From: JABMRP01 sp964444795
GTDB taxonomy: Bacteria > Planctomycetota > Planctomycetia > Pirellulales > Thermoguttaceae
Assembly: GCA_964444795.1 (NCBI GenBank)
Contig: CAYUIQ010000124.1
Span: 1-25,876 of the forward strand
Reading direction: 5' to 3'
DNA: 25,876 bases
Each line of letters starts with the position of its first letter. The stretch's first letter is position 1. This document shows, piece by piece, positions 1-6,776 of this stretch. Position numbers and translations under genes: made by a program. The notes under the pieces were generated by a model. It did not search any database, was not told the origin of the DNA, and saw only the letters and a list, made by a program, of their open reading frames with translations.

Positions 1-56
1 GTCGAGCGCAGCGAGCCCCCAGAACCGCATTCTCTGGGGGCTCGCTTGCGCTCGAC
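1..56. repeat. Long imperfect palindrome downstream of nuoG
   Basis: Arms 1-24 and 30-56 are complementary apart from a one-base and a two-base bulge, around a five-base centre. The arm begins GTCGAGCGCAGCGAGCCCCC. As RNA it would form a very stable stem on either strand, but no T-run follows it on the minus strand within the window. It lies 50 bases after the nuoG stop, so it could slow or process the nuo transcript, or be a dispersed REP-like element. It resembles the other intergenic palindromes of this window in size and position but not in sequence. Confidence 0.8.
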
Positions 57-106
57 CCCAGGCACCCTCCACAAATCGTCCTTTCTCAACAGGCTGCTAA
101 ACGAAA

Positions 107-1747
107 CTAAACGGTCGCTTCGCCGCCGGCTGTCGCGCCGCCGGCCAGTAGGTTTCCCTTCAAATCCACGCCCACGTCGGGTATCTCTCCGGCGACGGTC
201 GCAAAGTGGGCGATCGTCGCGGCCATCTCCTGTAACACGGCCGGTGCGTCGTACAGCCCGTCTCTGCCCAGCAACCGCCAGTACAAACCGCCCTCGACTC
301 GCACGCCACCCGGCGGACGGATCGCCCGGACTGCCGACTGCAGGCGGTCGAGACGGTTGACATACGAACCGTCGCGCTCGGCAAACGCCGCGCCGGGCAA
401 CACGTAACCGGCCCGTTCGGACAAGGGCGAGGCAAACATGTCTTGTACAACCAGCGGATCGGCCTTGGCCAGCCGCGCGGCCGTCGGCTCGTCGATCCAG
501 TCGCTCTTGTATCCGCCGGATACCCAAACGCTGCCCATCTCGCTGCTTTCCAATTGGTCGAGCAGCCCTTCGAGCGTCGTGACGTTGCCGGTGAAATGCT
601 CCAGCACGGCTTCGACGCCGCGTCGGTTGGGGCATTTCTCCGCGGCGATGGTGAATCCGCCCGGGAAGGTCTCGTCGGTTCCGGTCACGGGCACCGGTCC
701 CAAAGCCAATCGGGCCTCGGGGTCGAGTTGTCTGGCGTAGGTTGCCAGCAGGTAAGCTTCCTCGACGGTCAGATGCGGTGACAGCACGGCGGACATCCGG
801 CCCGCCTCATGCAGTCGGCCGTCCAACTCGGTCACCAGCGACGACCAATCGACCGTCTCGGTCGAACCGCCCTTGCGACGCGACGGCGCTAAGAGCCGCT
901 TATCGCTGTGAACGTGGGGGTATCCGTAACGGCCGGCGTTGCAGATCCACCACTTGTTGACTTCCAGGTTCTCGCGCGGTTTGATCCGGTACACGCGGTC
1001 CTGGTTCTCCTCGACCCAGATCGAGCAGCCGGTTGAGCAGCCCGTGCATACGCCCCGATGCCGGTTCATGAACCAGACGCGCTGCTTGTAGAGAAAATCC
1101 TTGTCGCCCAACGCGCCCACAGGGCAAAGGTCGACGACGTTGCCCGAGAGGTTGTTGTCCAACGGGAAGCCAGGGACGACGTCGATTTCCGTATGCGACC
1201 CGCGGCCGACCATCATCAGTTCGGCCGTGCCGGTGATCTCGCGAGTAAACCGCACACACCGCGAGCAGTTGATGCATCGGTCGACAAACAGCGTGACCGT
1301 GGGCCCCACGTCGCGCCGGCGGCTGGTAAACGGGCGGACGTCGGCCCGGCGCTCGTCCCGGCCGTACTGGAAATGATAATCCTGCAGCAGGCATTCGCCC
1401 GCTTTGTCGCAGACGGGGCAATCGATCGGATGGTTCAGCAGCAGGTCTTCCTCGACCATCGCCCGGGCGTGTTGCACTTTCTCGCTGTTGGTCACGAACA
1501 CGCTGCCGTCTTTGGCCGGGGTCTGGCAGCCGGGCACGAGCTTGGGGATCATCGAGATCTCACCCGACTGCGGATCGCGCGAGCCGGCCTCGATCAAGCA
1601 CATCCGGCAGCTACCGGCCACCGACAACCCCGGATGCCAACAGTAATGCGGCACCTCGATCCCCGCCCGCGCCGCCGCCTGCACGGCATTGAGCCGCAGC
1701 TCGTCGGGAATCTCGATCTGTTGTCCGTCGATCGTAACCGTGGCCAT
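107..1747 (-). CDS. nuoG: NADH-quinone oxidoreductase subunit G (short form)
   Basis: This is the iron-sulfur subunit of the complex I peripheral arm, which carries electrons from NuoE/F toward NuoB. The N-terminal ferredoxin fold has C36, C47, C50 and C74 for a [2Fe-2S] cluster. H106, C110, C113 and C119 form the HxxxCxxCx5C site, and C158, C161, C164 and C208 form the next 4Fe-4S site. C234, C237, C241 and C269 match CxxCxxxCx27C exactly, the pattern of the optional N7 cluster. A reduced molybdopterin-oxidoreductase-like region follows. At 546 residues it is much shorter than the roughly 780-900 residues of Thermus or E. coli NuoG, so most of that domain is missing. The ATG at 1747 has no Shine-Dalgarno; a heptamer spacer precedes it. 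It is the last visible gene of the operon. Confidence 0.97.
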   Translation of the reverse strand: MATVTIDGQQIEIPDELRLNAVQAAARAGIEVPHYCWHPGLSVAGSCRMCLIEAGSRDPQSGEISMIPKLVPGCQTPAKDGSVFVTNSEKVQHARAMVEEDLLLNHPIDCPVCDKAGECLLQDYHFQYGRDERRADVRPFTSRRRDVGPTVTLFVDRCINCSRCVRFTREITGTAELMMVGRGSHTEIDVVPGFPLDNNLSGNVVDLCPVGALGDKDFLYKQRVWFMNRHRGVCTGCSTGCSIWVEENQDRVYRIKPRENLEVNKWWICNAGRYGYPHVHSDKRLLAPSRRKGGSTETVDWSSLVTELDGRLHEAGRMSAVLSPHLTVEEAYLLATYARQLDPEARLALGPVPVTGTDETFPGGFTIAAEKCPNRRGVEAVLEHFTGNVTTLEGLLDQLESSEMGSVWVSGGYKSDWIDEPTAARLAKADPLVVQDMFASPLSERAGYVLPGAAFAERDGSYVNRLDRLQSAVRAIRPPGGVRVEGGLYWRLLGRDGLYDAPAVLQEMAATIAHFATVAGEIPDVGVDLKGNLLAGGATAGGEATV

Positions 1748-1784
1748 GGGGAGTTATCGGTTGAGAGTTGTCGGTTGTCGGTTA
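1748..1784. repeat. Heptamer-built nuoF/nuoG spacer
   Basis: Read on the minus strand the spacer is five consecutive seven-base units: AACCGAC, AACCGAC, AACTCTC, AACCGAT and AACTCCC, running directly into the nuoG ATG. On the plus strand the units occupy 1749-1783 and end in GTT. There is no Shine-Dalgarno sequence in it. The same unit family recurs in the nuoE/nuoF spacer, so this is probably a repeat element or a translation-initiation context and not random sequence. Confidence 0.75.
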
Positions 1785-3125
1785 TCAGGTCATTGCCGCG
1801 ACCGCTTCGGTGACGGCGTATCCTTGCGGATTCGTTTGCTTAATGAACTCCTCCAGCTCATCGCGGAACTTCCGAATTGCCGTCTTGATCGGCCAGGCGG
1901 CTCCATCGGAAAGGCCGCAGATCGTTGTGCCCGGGATGATACCGATCGAATCGCCGATCTCCAGCAGCAGGTCGAGATCCTTGATCCGTCCCCGGCCCGC
2001 CTTGATCCGCTCGGTCATCGCCAGGGCCCAATGCGTGCCCTGGCGGCAGGGCGTACACTGGCCGCAGCTTTCGTGGGCGAAGAAGCGGCAACTATTGTGG
2101 AGGAAATCGACGATCGGGTACGTTTCGTCCAGCACGACCACGCCGCCGGTGCCCAATCCCAGGCAGCCGACCGTCGGCGGGCCGGAGAAATCCATCGGCG
2201 TGTCCAACTCCGCCTCGGTCATCAGGCCCGTGCTCAGTCCGCCGGGCACGACGGCCTTCGCCTTGCGATCTTTCCACACGCCGCCCGCATAGCGCTCGAT
2301 CAGTTCGCGGCACGAGATACCCAAGGGCGCTTCGTACACGCCCGGCTTGTGTACGTGGCCGCTGATGCCGAAAATCTTCGGACCGTAACTTCCCGGATCG
2401 CGGGGGTTGTCGGGGTCGGACGGGGTGCCGATCGATTTGAACCACTCGGCGCCGCGGCCGACGATCTGGGTGACACAGGCGGCCGTTTCGATGTTGTTGA
2501 CGACCGTCGGCTTATGGAACAGCCCTTCCACGGCGGGAAACGGCGGCTTGATCCGCGGCCAGGCCCGCTTGCCCTCGATACTCTCGATCAGCCCGGTTTC
2601 CTCGCCGCACACGTAAGCGGCCGCGCCGCGATGGATGTAGATTTCCAGCGAGAAGTCGCTCTTGAGGATATTCTCTCCCAACAGGCCGGCCCGATGGCAC
2701 TCGTCGATGGCCGACTGCAGCCGCTGCCAGGCCTTGGGATACTCGCATCGCAAGTAGATGTAGGCCGTCGCCGCACCGGTGGCGTAGCAGCTCAGGATCA
2801 CGCCCTCGAGCACCTGATGGGGATCCTCTTCCATCTGCACGCGGTTGCAGAAGGTGGCCGGCTCGCTTTCGTCGGCATTGATGCACATGTAGACCGGGCC
2901 GGGATGATCCTTGGGCAAAAACGACCATTTCAACCCAGTGGGGAATCCGGCCCCGCCACGACCGCGCAAGTTGCTGCTGCGAACCAGATCGATAATCTCT
3001 TGCGGCGATTTCGTCGCCAATGTCGCGCGCAGCGCGCGATATCCACCGCCGGCTTCGTACACGGCCAGCGTATGGCTATCAGGCTTGTCGATATTGGCCA
3101 AAAGGACCGGTTGGAAATCTGCCAC
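1785..3125 (-). CDS. nuoF: NADH-quinone oxidoreductase subunit F (NADH/FMN-binding)
   Basis: This subunit oxidises NADH through FMN and passes electrons to its own 4Fe-4S cluster. Residues 55-67 are the glycine-rich GRGGAGFPTGLKW NADH/FMN loop, 83-89 NADESEP, and 171-177 YVCGEET. The cluster ligands are C354, C357 and C360 in SCGQCTPC, plus C403. Length (446 residues) is normal. The start is GTG at 3125: the frame is closed by TAA at 3147-3149 and no in-frame ATG lies between, and there is no Shine-Dalgarno. After NADESEP the protein reads ATFCNR, whereas characterised homologues have G(T/S)(F/Y)KDR. The gene sits between nuoE and nuoG with heptamer spacers on both sides. Confidence 0.97.
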   Translation of the reverse strand: MADFQPVLLANIDKPDSHTLAVYEAGGGYRALRATLATKSPQEIIDLVRSSNLRGRGGAGFPTGLKWSFLPKDHPGPVYMCINADESEPATFCNRVQMEEDPHQVLEGVILSCYATGAATAYIYLRCEYPKAWQRLQSAIDECHRAGLLGENILKSDFSLEIYIHRGAAAYVCGEETGLIESIEGKRAWPRIKPPFPAVEGLFHKPTVVNNIETAACVTQIVGRGAEWFKSIGTPSDPDNPRDPGSYGPKIFGISGHVHKPGVYEAPLGISCRELIERYAGGVWKDRKAKAVVPGGLSTGLMTEAELDTPMDFSGPPTVGCLGLGTGGVVVLDETYPIVDFLHNSCRFFAHESCGQCTPCRQGTHWALAMTERIKAGRGRIKDLDLLLEIGDSIGIIPGTTICGLSDGAAWPIKTAIRKFRDELEEFIKQTNPQGYAVTEAVAAMT

Positions 3126-3199
3126 GGAACGGTTGCCGCTGTTCGGTTATGGTGATTCAGTTATCAGTGTTTAACGATCGGCGTTCAGTTGCCAAGCTC
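3126..3199. repeat. Heptamer-built nuoE/nuoF spacer
   Basis: On the minus strand this 74-base spacer splits into seven-base units such as AACTGAA, CACTGAT, AACTGAA, AACCGAA and AACCGTT, with more degenerate units between them. On the plus strand GGTT or AGTT recurs at multiples of seven. It belongs to the same family as the nuoF/nuoG spacer. It contains no Shine-Dalgarno for the GTG start of nuoF and no good hairpin. Confidence 0.65.
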
Positions 3200-3685
3200 T
3201 CACTCCAACCCCTCAACAAACGCGTCAATTTTCTCTTTTGTCAGGCATTTATGCAAGGTACCACCCGCCAACATGGCGGGCGCGTAATCGCAGGCACCCA
3301 GACATTCGGCAAACTCAAGCGTCACCCGGCCGTCTTCGGTCGTCTCGCCCGGACGGATGCCCAACTTCTCGCACAGATACTCCAGCAGGTCCTCGCCACC
3401 CCGGGCCGCGCAACTCAGCGAACGACAAACCCACACGCGCACGCGCCCCAACGGTTCGTCCTGCTTGAAGAACCCATAAAACGAGAGCGTATCCTGCACT
3501 TGGGCCGGGGCCAACTCCAAGAGTTCGGCCAGTTCGACCACGGCCGCCGGTTCCACGCGCCCCAAATGCTCCTGCACCAAATGCAGCGCCGGCAGCACCA
3601 CCGCCTGTCGCGTCGGATACCGCGGGAAGTACTCGCGGATCGCGGCGACGATCTCTTCGGTCAGGATTGGGTTGGTTGTGGACAT
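3200..3685 (-). CDS. nuoE: NADH-quinone oxidoreductase subunit E
   Basis: This thioredoxin-fold [2Fe-2S] subunit partners NuoF. The ligands are C87 and C92 (C-x4-C) and C128 and C132 (C-x3-C), the classical 24-kDa pattern. The N-terminal helical half includes the usual LPALHLVQEHLG stretch at 31-42. At 161 residues it has the normal length. The ATG at 3685 was chosen because the protein then starts MSTTNP as in family members; the frame stays open for 72 more codons upstream, but those overlap nuoD and are Arg/Pro-rich shadow sequence. A weak GAAAG lies upstream. The start is eight bases after the nuoD stop, so the two are probably translationally coupled. Confidence 0.96.
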   Translation of the reverse strand: MSTTNPILTEEIVAAIREYFPRYPTRQAVVLPALHLVQEHLGRVEPAAVVELAELLELAPAQVQDTLSFYGFFKQDEPLGRVRVWVCRSLSCAARGGEDLLEYLCEKLGIRPGETTEDGRVTLEFAECLGACDYAPAMLAGGTLHKCLTKEKIDAFVEGLE

Positions 3686-3693
3686 GGTTTCTT

Positions 3694-4920
3694 TCAGCGA
3701 TCCAACTCGGCGGCGATAATGTTCAGACTTCCCAGCACGGCTACGACGTCGCTGATCGTGTGGCCGCGGATCAAATGGGGGAAGAGGGCGAAGTGGAGAA
3801 ACGACGGCGGGCGACAGCGGGCCCGATAGGCGCGGTTCGTGCCGTCGCCGACGAGGTAAAATCCCAACTCCCCGTTCGGTGCTTCGGTCGCCGTGTAACA
3901 TTCCCCGACGGGTGCCTCGAAGCCGCGGTTGCTCATCGTCAACTCGAAATGCGAGATCAGGCCCTCGATTGTCGAGTAAACCTCGCCCTTTTCGGGTCTT
4001 GCAGTCCGCTGCTCGATACCCACGTTGACCGGTCCGGCGGGAAGGTTATCCAAGGCCTGCTCGATGATCTTCACGCTCTCGCGCATCTCGGCCATGCGGA
4101 CCAGATAGCGGGCGTAGCAGTCGCCCGCCTGGGCACAACAGACCTCGAAATCCATGTCGGCGTACGCAAGATACGGCTCGTCGCGACGGAGATCGCGCTC
4201 CACGCCGCTGGCCCGGGCAATCGGGCCGGCACAACTGCGGTTGATCGCTTCGTCGCGGCTCAACACGCCGATGCCCTTGGTCCGGTCGATGAAGATCCGA
4301 TTGCGGTCGAGCAGTTGCTCCATGTCGTTCAGAATCCTGGGCATCTGCCGCAGGAAGCTGCGGATCATCTCGATCGCCTCGGGCGAGGCGTCGCGCATCA
4401 ACCCGCCGACGCGTGTGTAGCTGTTGGTGAATCGGGCGCCGCATAGGGCCTCGAAGATATCGTAGATCTGCTCGCGGGGGTTGAATGCGTAGACAAAATA
4501 GGTGAACGCCCCCGTATCGAGTCCCACCGCGCTGTTGCAGACCAGATGGTCGCCGATTCGGGCCAACTCAGAGACGATCATCCGCAAATACTGACACCGG
4601 GGCGGTGCCTCGACGCCCATCAGATTCTCGACGGCCAGATGCCAGGCGACGTTGTTGGACATCGGCGAGACGTAGTTCATCCGGTCGGTAACCGTGACGT
4701 ACTGGTTGTAGTCGAGATGCTCGGCCAATTTCTCGAAGCCCGAGTGCAGGTAGCCGATGTCGGGCATGGCGTCGACAACCCGCTCGCCGTCCAGCTTCAA
4801 CACCAGCCGCAACGTGGTATGCGTCGCCGGATGCTGCGGCCCGAAGTTCATCGTCCACAGATATTCCCGTGGATCATCGTGGGCCAGGTCGCCGGAGAGC
4901 GTGCTGGGTGTTAAAGGCAT
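3694..4920 (-). CDS. nuoD: NADH-quinone oxidoreductase subunit D (49-kDa type)
   Basis: This subunit forms the quinone-binding pocket together with NuoB. Residues 27-34 are GPQHPATH and 54-67 are DIGYLHSGFEKLAE. H34 and Y83 lie 49 residues apart, like His38 and Tyr87 of Thermus Nqo4, which contact the quinone head group. The C-terminus VLGSLNIIAAELDR is the normal end of the family. It is 408 residues long and not fused to NuoC, unlike in E. coli. GGAG lies a short distance upstream of the ATG. The start is one base after the nuoC stop, which suggests tight coupling. Confidence 0.98.
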   Translation of the reverse strand: MPLTPSTLSGDLAHDDPREYLWTMNFGPQHPATHTTLRLVLKLDGERVVDAMPDIGYLHSGFEKLAEHLDYNQYVTVTDRMNYVSPMSNNVAWHLAVENLMGVEAPPRCQYLRMIVSELARIGDHLVCNSAVGLDTGAFTYFVYAFNPREQIYDIFEALCGARFTNSYTRVGGLMRDASPEAIEMIRSFLRQMPRILNDMEQLLDRNRIFIDRTKGIGVLSRDEAINRSCAGPIARASGVERDLRRDEPYLAYADMDFEVCCAQAGDCYARYLVRMAEMRESVKIIEQALDNLPAGPVNVGIEQRTARPEKGEVYSTIEGLISHFELTMSNRGFEAPVGECYTATEAPNGELGFYLVGDGTNRAYRARCRPPSFLHFALFPHLIRGHTISDVVAVLGSLNIIAAELDR

Positions 4921-4921
4921 A

Positions 4922-5419
4922 TTAGCGCTCCGCTCGCGTGACCACGGGTAGATTGTGCCGCTCTCCGTGCCCTTGCAGCGGATAGTCTTTACGCAGCGGA
5001 TGGGCCTCGAAGGGGTCCGGCAAGACGATGCGTCGCAGGTCGGGGTGGCCCGGGAATCGGATACCCAAGAGATCCCAAACCTCGCGCTCCAGCCAATTAG
5101 CCCCTTCCCACAGGTCGACCACCGACGGGGTCGTCGGATCCGCCTCGCCGAGAAAGGTTCGCACCGTGATCCGCTCGTTCGTGTCCACTCGAGCCAGCAG
5201 GTAGAGCATGCCGAACCGGTCTCGCGCGCCGTCGTAGTTCAGATAATCGACACAACTCAGATCGACCAGCAGGTCGAACCCGAGCTGTTCCTTGAGCATT
5301 CGCAGCACGTCGACGATCGACTCTCGCGGCACGACCACCCGGGTCTGCCCGCGAAACTCATCGAACTCCAGATCGGCAAAAGCCGCGGAAAGCGCGTCGA
5401 TCGTTGCTTGTTCAGTCAT
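4922..5419 (-). CDS. nuoC: NADH-quinone oxidoreductase subunit C (30-kDa type)
   Basis: This structural subunit of the peripheral arm binds NuoD. The signature ANWLEREVWDLLGIRFPGHP lies at 107-126 and HPLRKDYPLQG at 140-150. It is 165 residues long, typical of unfused NuoC. No Shine-Dalgarno precedes the ATG at 5419, which follows a 107-base unusual spacer after nuoB. Its stop is one base from the nuoD start. Confidence 0.97.
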   Translation of the reverse strand: MTEQATIDALSAAFADLEFDEFRGQTRVVVPRESIVDVLRMLKEQLGFDLLVDLSCVDYLNYDGARDRFGMLYLLARVDTNERITVRTFLGEADPTTPSVVDLWEGANWLEREVWDLLGIRFPGHPDLRRIVLPDPFEAHPLRKDYPLQGHGERHNLPVVTRAER

Positions 5420-5526
5420 GGCAAAGTCATCGGGTGTCGGTTCTTACTCTTCAATCTGCAATTTGCAGCGGTCAATTTGCAGTCTTCAATCTTCCGTCTT
5501 CCATTCTCTACTGACTGCTCAATCTC
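5420..5526. repeat. Low-GC repetitive nuoB/nuoC spacer
   Basis: On the minus strand this 107-base spacer is purine-rich and clearly lower in GC than the flanking genes. It is made of overlapping near-repeats such as GAAGATTGAAGACTGCAAAT and CTGCAAATTGCAGATTGAAG, with CTGCAAATTG present twice. The segment at 5470-5490 region includes the small palindrome TGCAAATTGCA. It encodes no plausible peptide and supplies no Shine-Dalgarno for nuoC. I read it as an inserted repeat-type linker within the operon. Confidence 0.6.
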
Positions 5527-6054
5527 CTACGGTTTCTCTCTCAACGCCCGATTGGGCAACTGCCGCTGGGGATCGTCAAACTCCCGGCACAGCATGGTCC
5601 CTTCTCTTTGAATCTTCTCCTGCAAGTCCATGATCGCCTGGATCAATTGCTCCGGACGCGGCGGACAGCCGGGTACGTACATGTCGACCGGCAGGAAACG
5701 GTCGATCCCTTGCACCACGGCATACGTGTCGAACACGCCGCCGGTCGAGGCGCACGCACCCATCGCGATGCACCACTTCGGCTCGTGCATTTGCTGCCAG
5801 ACGCGTTGCAGCACGGGCATCATCTTGGTGACCACGCGGCCGGCCACGATCATCAGGTCGCACTGCCGCGGGCTGAAACGGAACACTTCGGCCCCGAAAC
5901 GGGCCATATCGTGCCGGCTGGCTCCCGTGGCCATCAGCTCGATGCCACAGCAGGCGGTGGCAAAGGGCATCGGCCAAAGGCTGTTCTTGCGGCACCAACT
6001 GACCAACTCGTTCAACTTGGTGACGACCACGTTGTCCATCAGGTCTATCGCCAT
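5527..6054 (-). CDS. nuoB: NADH-quinone oxidoreductase subunit B (N2 cluster)
   Basis: This subunit holds the terminal 4Fe-4S cluster N2 that reduces quinone. Counting from MAIDLMDN, the ligands are the tandem C35-C36, C101 in GACASTGG and C130 in PGCPPRPE. Length is 175 residues. The ATG at 6054 was preferred over the in-frame ATG at 6075 because AAGGGGG lies at good distance before it and nothing comparable precedes the other. The gene overlaps the end of nuoA by ten bases. Confidence 0.97.
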   Translation of the reverse strand: MAIDLMDNVVVTKLNELVSWCRKNSLWPMPFATACCGIELMATGASRHDMARFGAEVFRFSPRQCDLMIVAGRVVTKMMPVLQRVWQQMHEPKWCIAMGACASTGGVFDTYAVVQGIDRFLPVDMYVPGCPPRPEQLIQAIMDLQEKIQREGTMLCREFDDPQRQLPNRALREKP

Positions 6055-6488
6055 CGAAAGACCCCCTTGCGCCAATCGTAGATGAACCCAATGGCCAACA
6101 GCGCGATGAAGATCATCACCCCGGCGAAGACCAATCCCCGGCTTTCCACCAGCCCGCCGTCCACCGCCGCATCGATTCCCAGGGGAACCGCCTCGACTCC
6201 CTCGGCCGATTCGACGCCGGCGTCCATGTTCGGCCGCGTCGCCACCGCCCAGGGGTAAAGAAACAGCAACTCGACGTCGAATACCAAAAACGCGATGGCA
6301 ATAAGGTAGAAACGCACGTCGAACCGGCGTCGCGTATCGTGGATCGGGTCGACCCCACTTTCGTAGGGCATGTGCTTCGCGGGATTGAATCGCTGCGGAT
6401 TGAACAACCGCGCGATGATCAGCAAGAGGACCCCCAGGCCCGCCGCGCAGACTGCAAACAGAAATATGGGGAGCACCGCCGTGTGCAT
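6045..6488 (-). CDS. nuoA: NADH-quinone oxidoreductase subunit A
   Basis: This small membrane subunit sits at the junction of the two arms. It has three transmembrane helices (about 5-28, 59-80 and 118-137), the conserved YESGVDP at 42-48 and VFDVELLFLYPW at 69-80. The loop between helices 2 and 3 (83-117) is about 20 residues longer than in E. coli NuoA. The ATG at 6488 is preferred: AGGTGG lies five bases upstream, and the alternative GTG at 6497 falls inside that ribosome-binding site. It is the first gene of the nuo operon. Confidence 0.95.
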   Translation of the reverse strand: MHTAVLPIFLFAVCAAGLGVLLLIIARLFNPQRFNPAKHMPYESGVDPIHDTRRRFDVRFYLIAIAFLVFDVELLFLYPWAVATRPNMDAGVESAEGVEAVPLGIDAAVDGGLVESRGLVFAGVMIFIALLAIGFIYDWRKGVFRWR

Positions 6489-6578
6489 GAAAACCACCTA
6501 CTCGGGAAACGGCTCAGCGGGAGGCCGGTCAGAGAGAGAAACCGGCCAGTGGGGCAAGAACGTCACCTGCGCCCAACT
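6489..6578 (-). other. nuoA leader with stem-loop
   Basis: This is the probable 5' untranslated region of the nuo transcript. It contains a perfect seven-base inverted repeat, GGCCGGT at 6523-6529 and ACCGGCC at 6541-6547, with an eleven-base loop rich in CU on the transcript strand. It lies just upstream of the AGGTGG ribosome-binding site at 6494-6499. No coding region was seen. Confidence 0.5.
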
Positions 6579-6625
6579 ATCGCCTGCTGGGCGATTATCC
6601 TATCGGCCGTTTCTTGGCTGGTCAA
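6579..6625 (-). promoter_or_regulatory. Proximal nuo promoter with palindrome at the start site
   Basis: The minus strand has TTGACC at 6620-6625, a 17-base spacer and TAGGAT at 6597-6602, a good sigma-70-type match. Transcription would start near 6590. Exactly there is a perfect inverted repeat, ATCGCC (6579-6584) and GGCGAT (6590-6595), with a five-base centre, which could be an operator or an initial hairpin. This promoter lies downstream of the terminator at 6658-6701 and so would be independent of it. Confidence 0.55.
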
Positions 6626-6657
6626 CCCACCGAAAACGGTCCCCACGGACAAGGCGC

Positions 6658-6701
6658 AAAAAAAGTGCCCTTCGTAGGCGGGGCAGGGACCTACGAAGGG
6701 C
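6658..6701 (-). terminator. Intrinsic terminator between two promoter-like sites
   Basis: On the minus strand the perfect 11-base stem GCCCTTCGTAG / CTACGAAGGGC (6691-6701 and 6667-6677) is followed by AC and a run of seven T (6664-6658). This is a textbook Rho-independent terminator. It lies downstream of the promoter-like site at 6731-6759 and upstream of the one at 6597-6625, and it faces into the nuo operon. Confidence 0.8.
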
Positions 6702-6724
6702 GATAGGGTGAGGTATCCCTCACG
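6658..6724 (-). ncRNA. Candidate short RNA or aborted leader
   Basis: If the site at 6731-6759 is a promoter, its transcript would start near 6724, form a small hairpin (GTGAGG / CCTCAC, about 6708-6723) and end at the terminator, giving an RNA of about 65 nucleotides. No known RNA family was recognised. It could equally be an attenuated leader for nuo, or a backup terminator behind the upstream gene. Confidence 0.2.
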
Positions 6725-6730
6725 ATATTA

Positions 6731-6759
6731 ATTATCGTTCGTAAGCCAGGCAAACTCAA
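6731..6759 (-). promoter_or_regulatory. Distal promoter-like site upstream of the terminator
   Basis: The minus strand has TTGAGT at 6754-6759, exactly 17 bases, then GATAAT at 6731-6736. The -35 overlaps a six-base inverted repeat, AACCCC (6758-6763) and GGGGTT (6771-6776). Upstream lie T-runs on the plus strand at 6778-6780, 6786-6788, 6791-6794, 6800-6806 and 6812-6814, spaced roughly one helical turn apart, like an UP element or curved DNA. Confidence 0.45.
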
Positions 6760-6776
6760 CCCCACATTCGGGGGTT

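Noticed and set aside
1689..3155. A 488-codon open frame on the plus strand opposite nuoF
   Set aside because: Low-complexity Arg/Gly/Ala translation, antisense to an unmistakable nuoF; a composition artefact.
3686..3901. A 72-residue N-terminal extension of NuoE
   Set aside because: It overlaps nuoD, is Arg/Pro-rich and unlike NuoE; the ATG at 3685 gives the normal length.
6489..6497. A GTG start for nuoA at 6497
   Set aside because: The GTG is part of the AGGTGG ribosome-binding site for the ATG at 6488.
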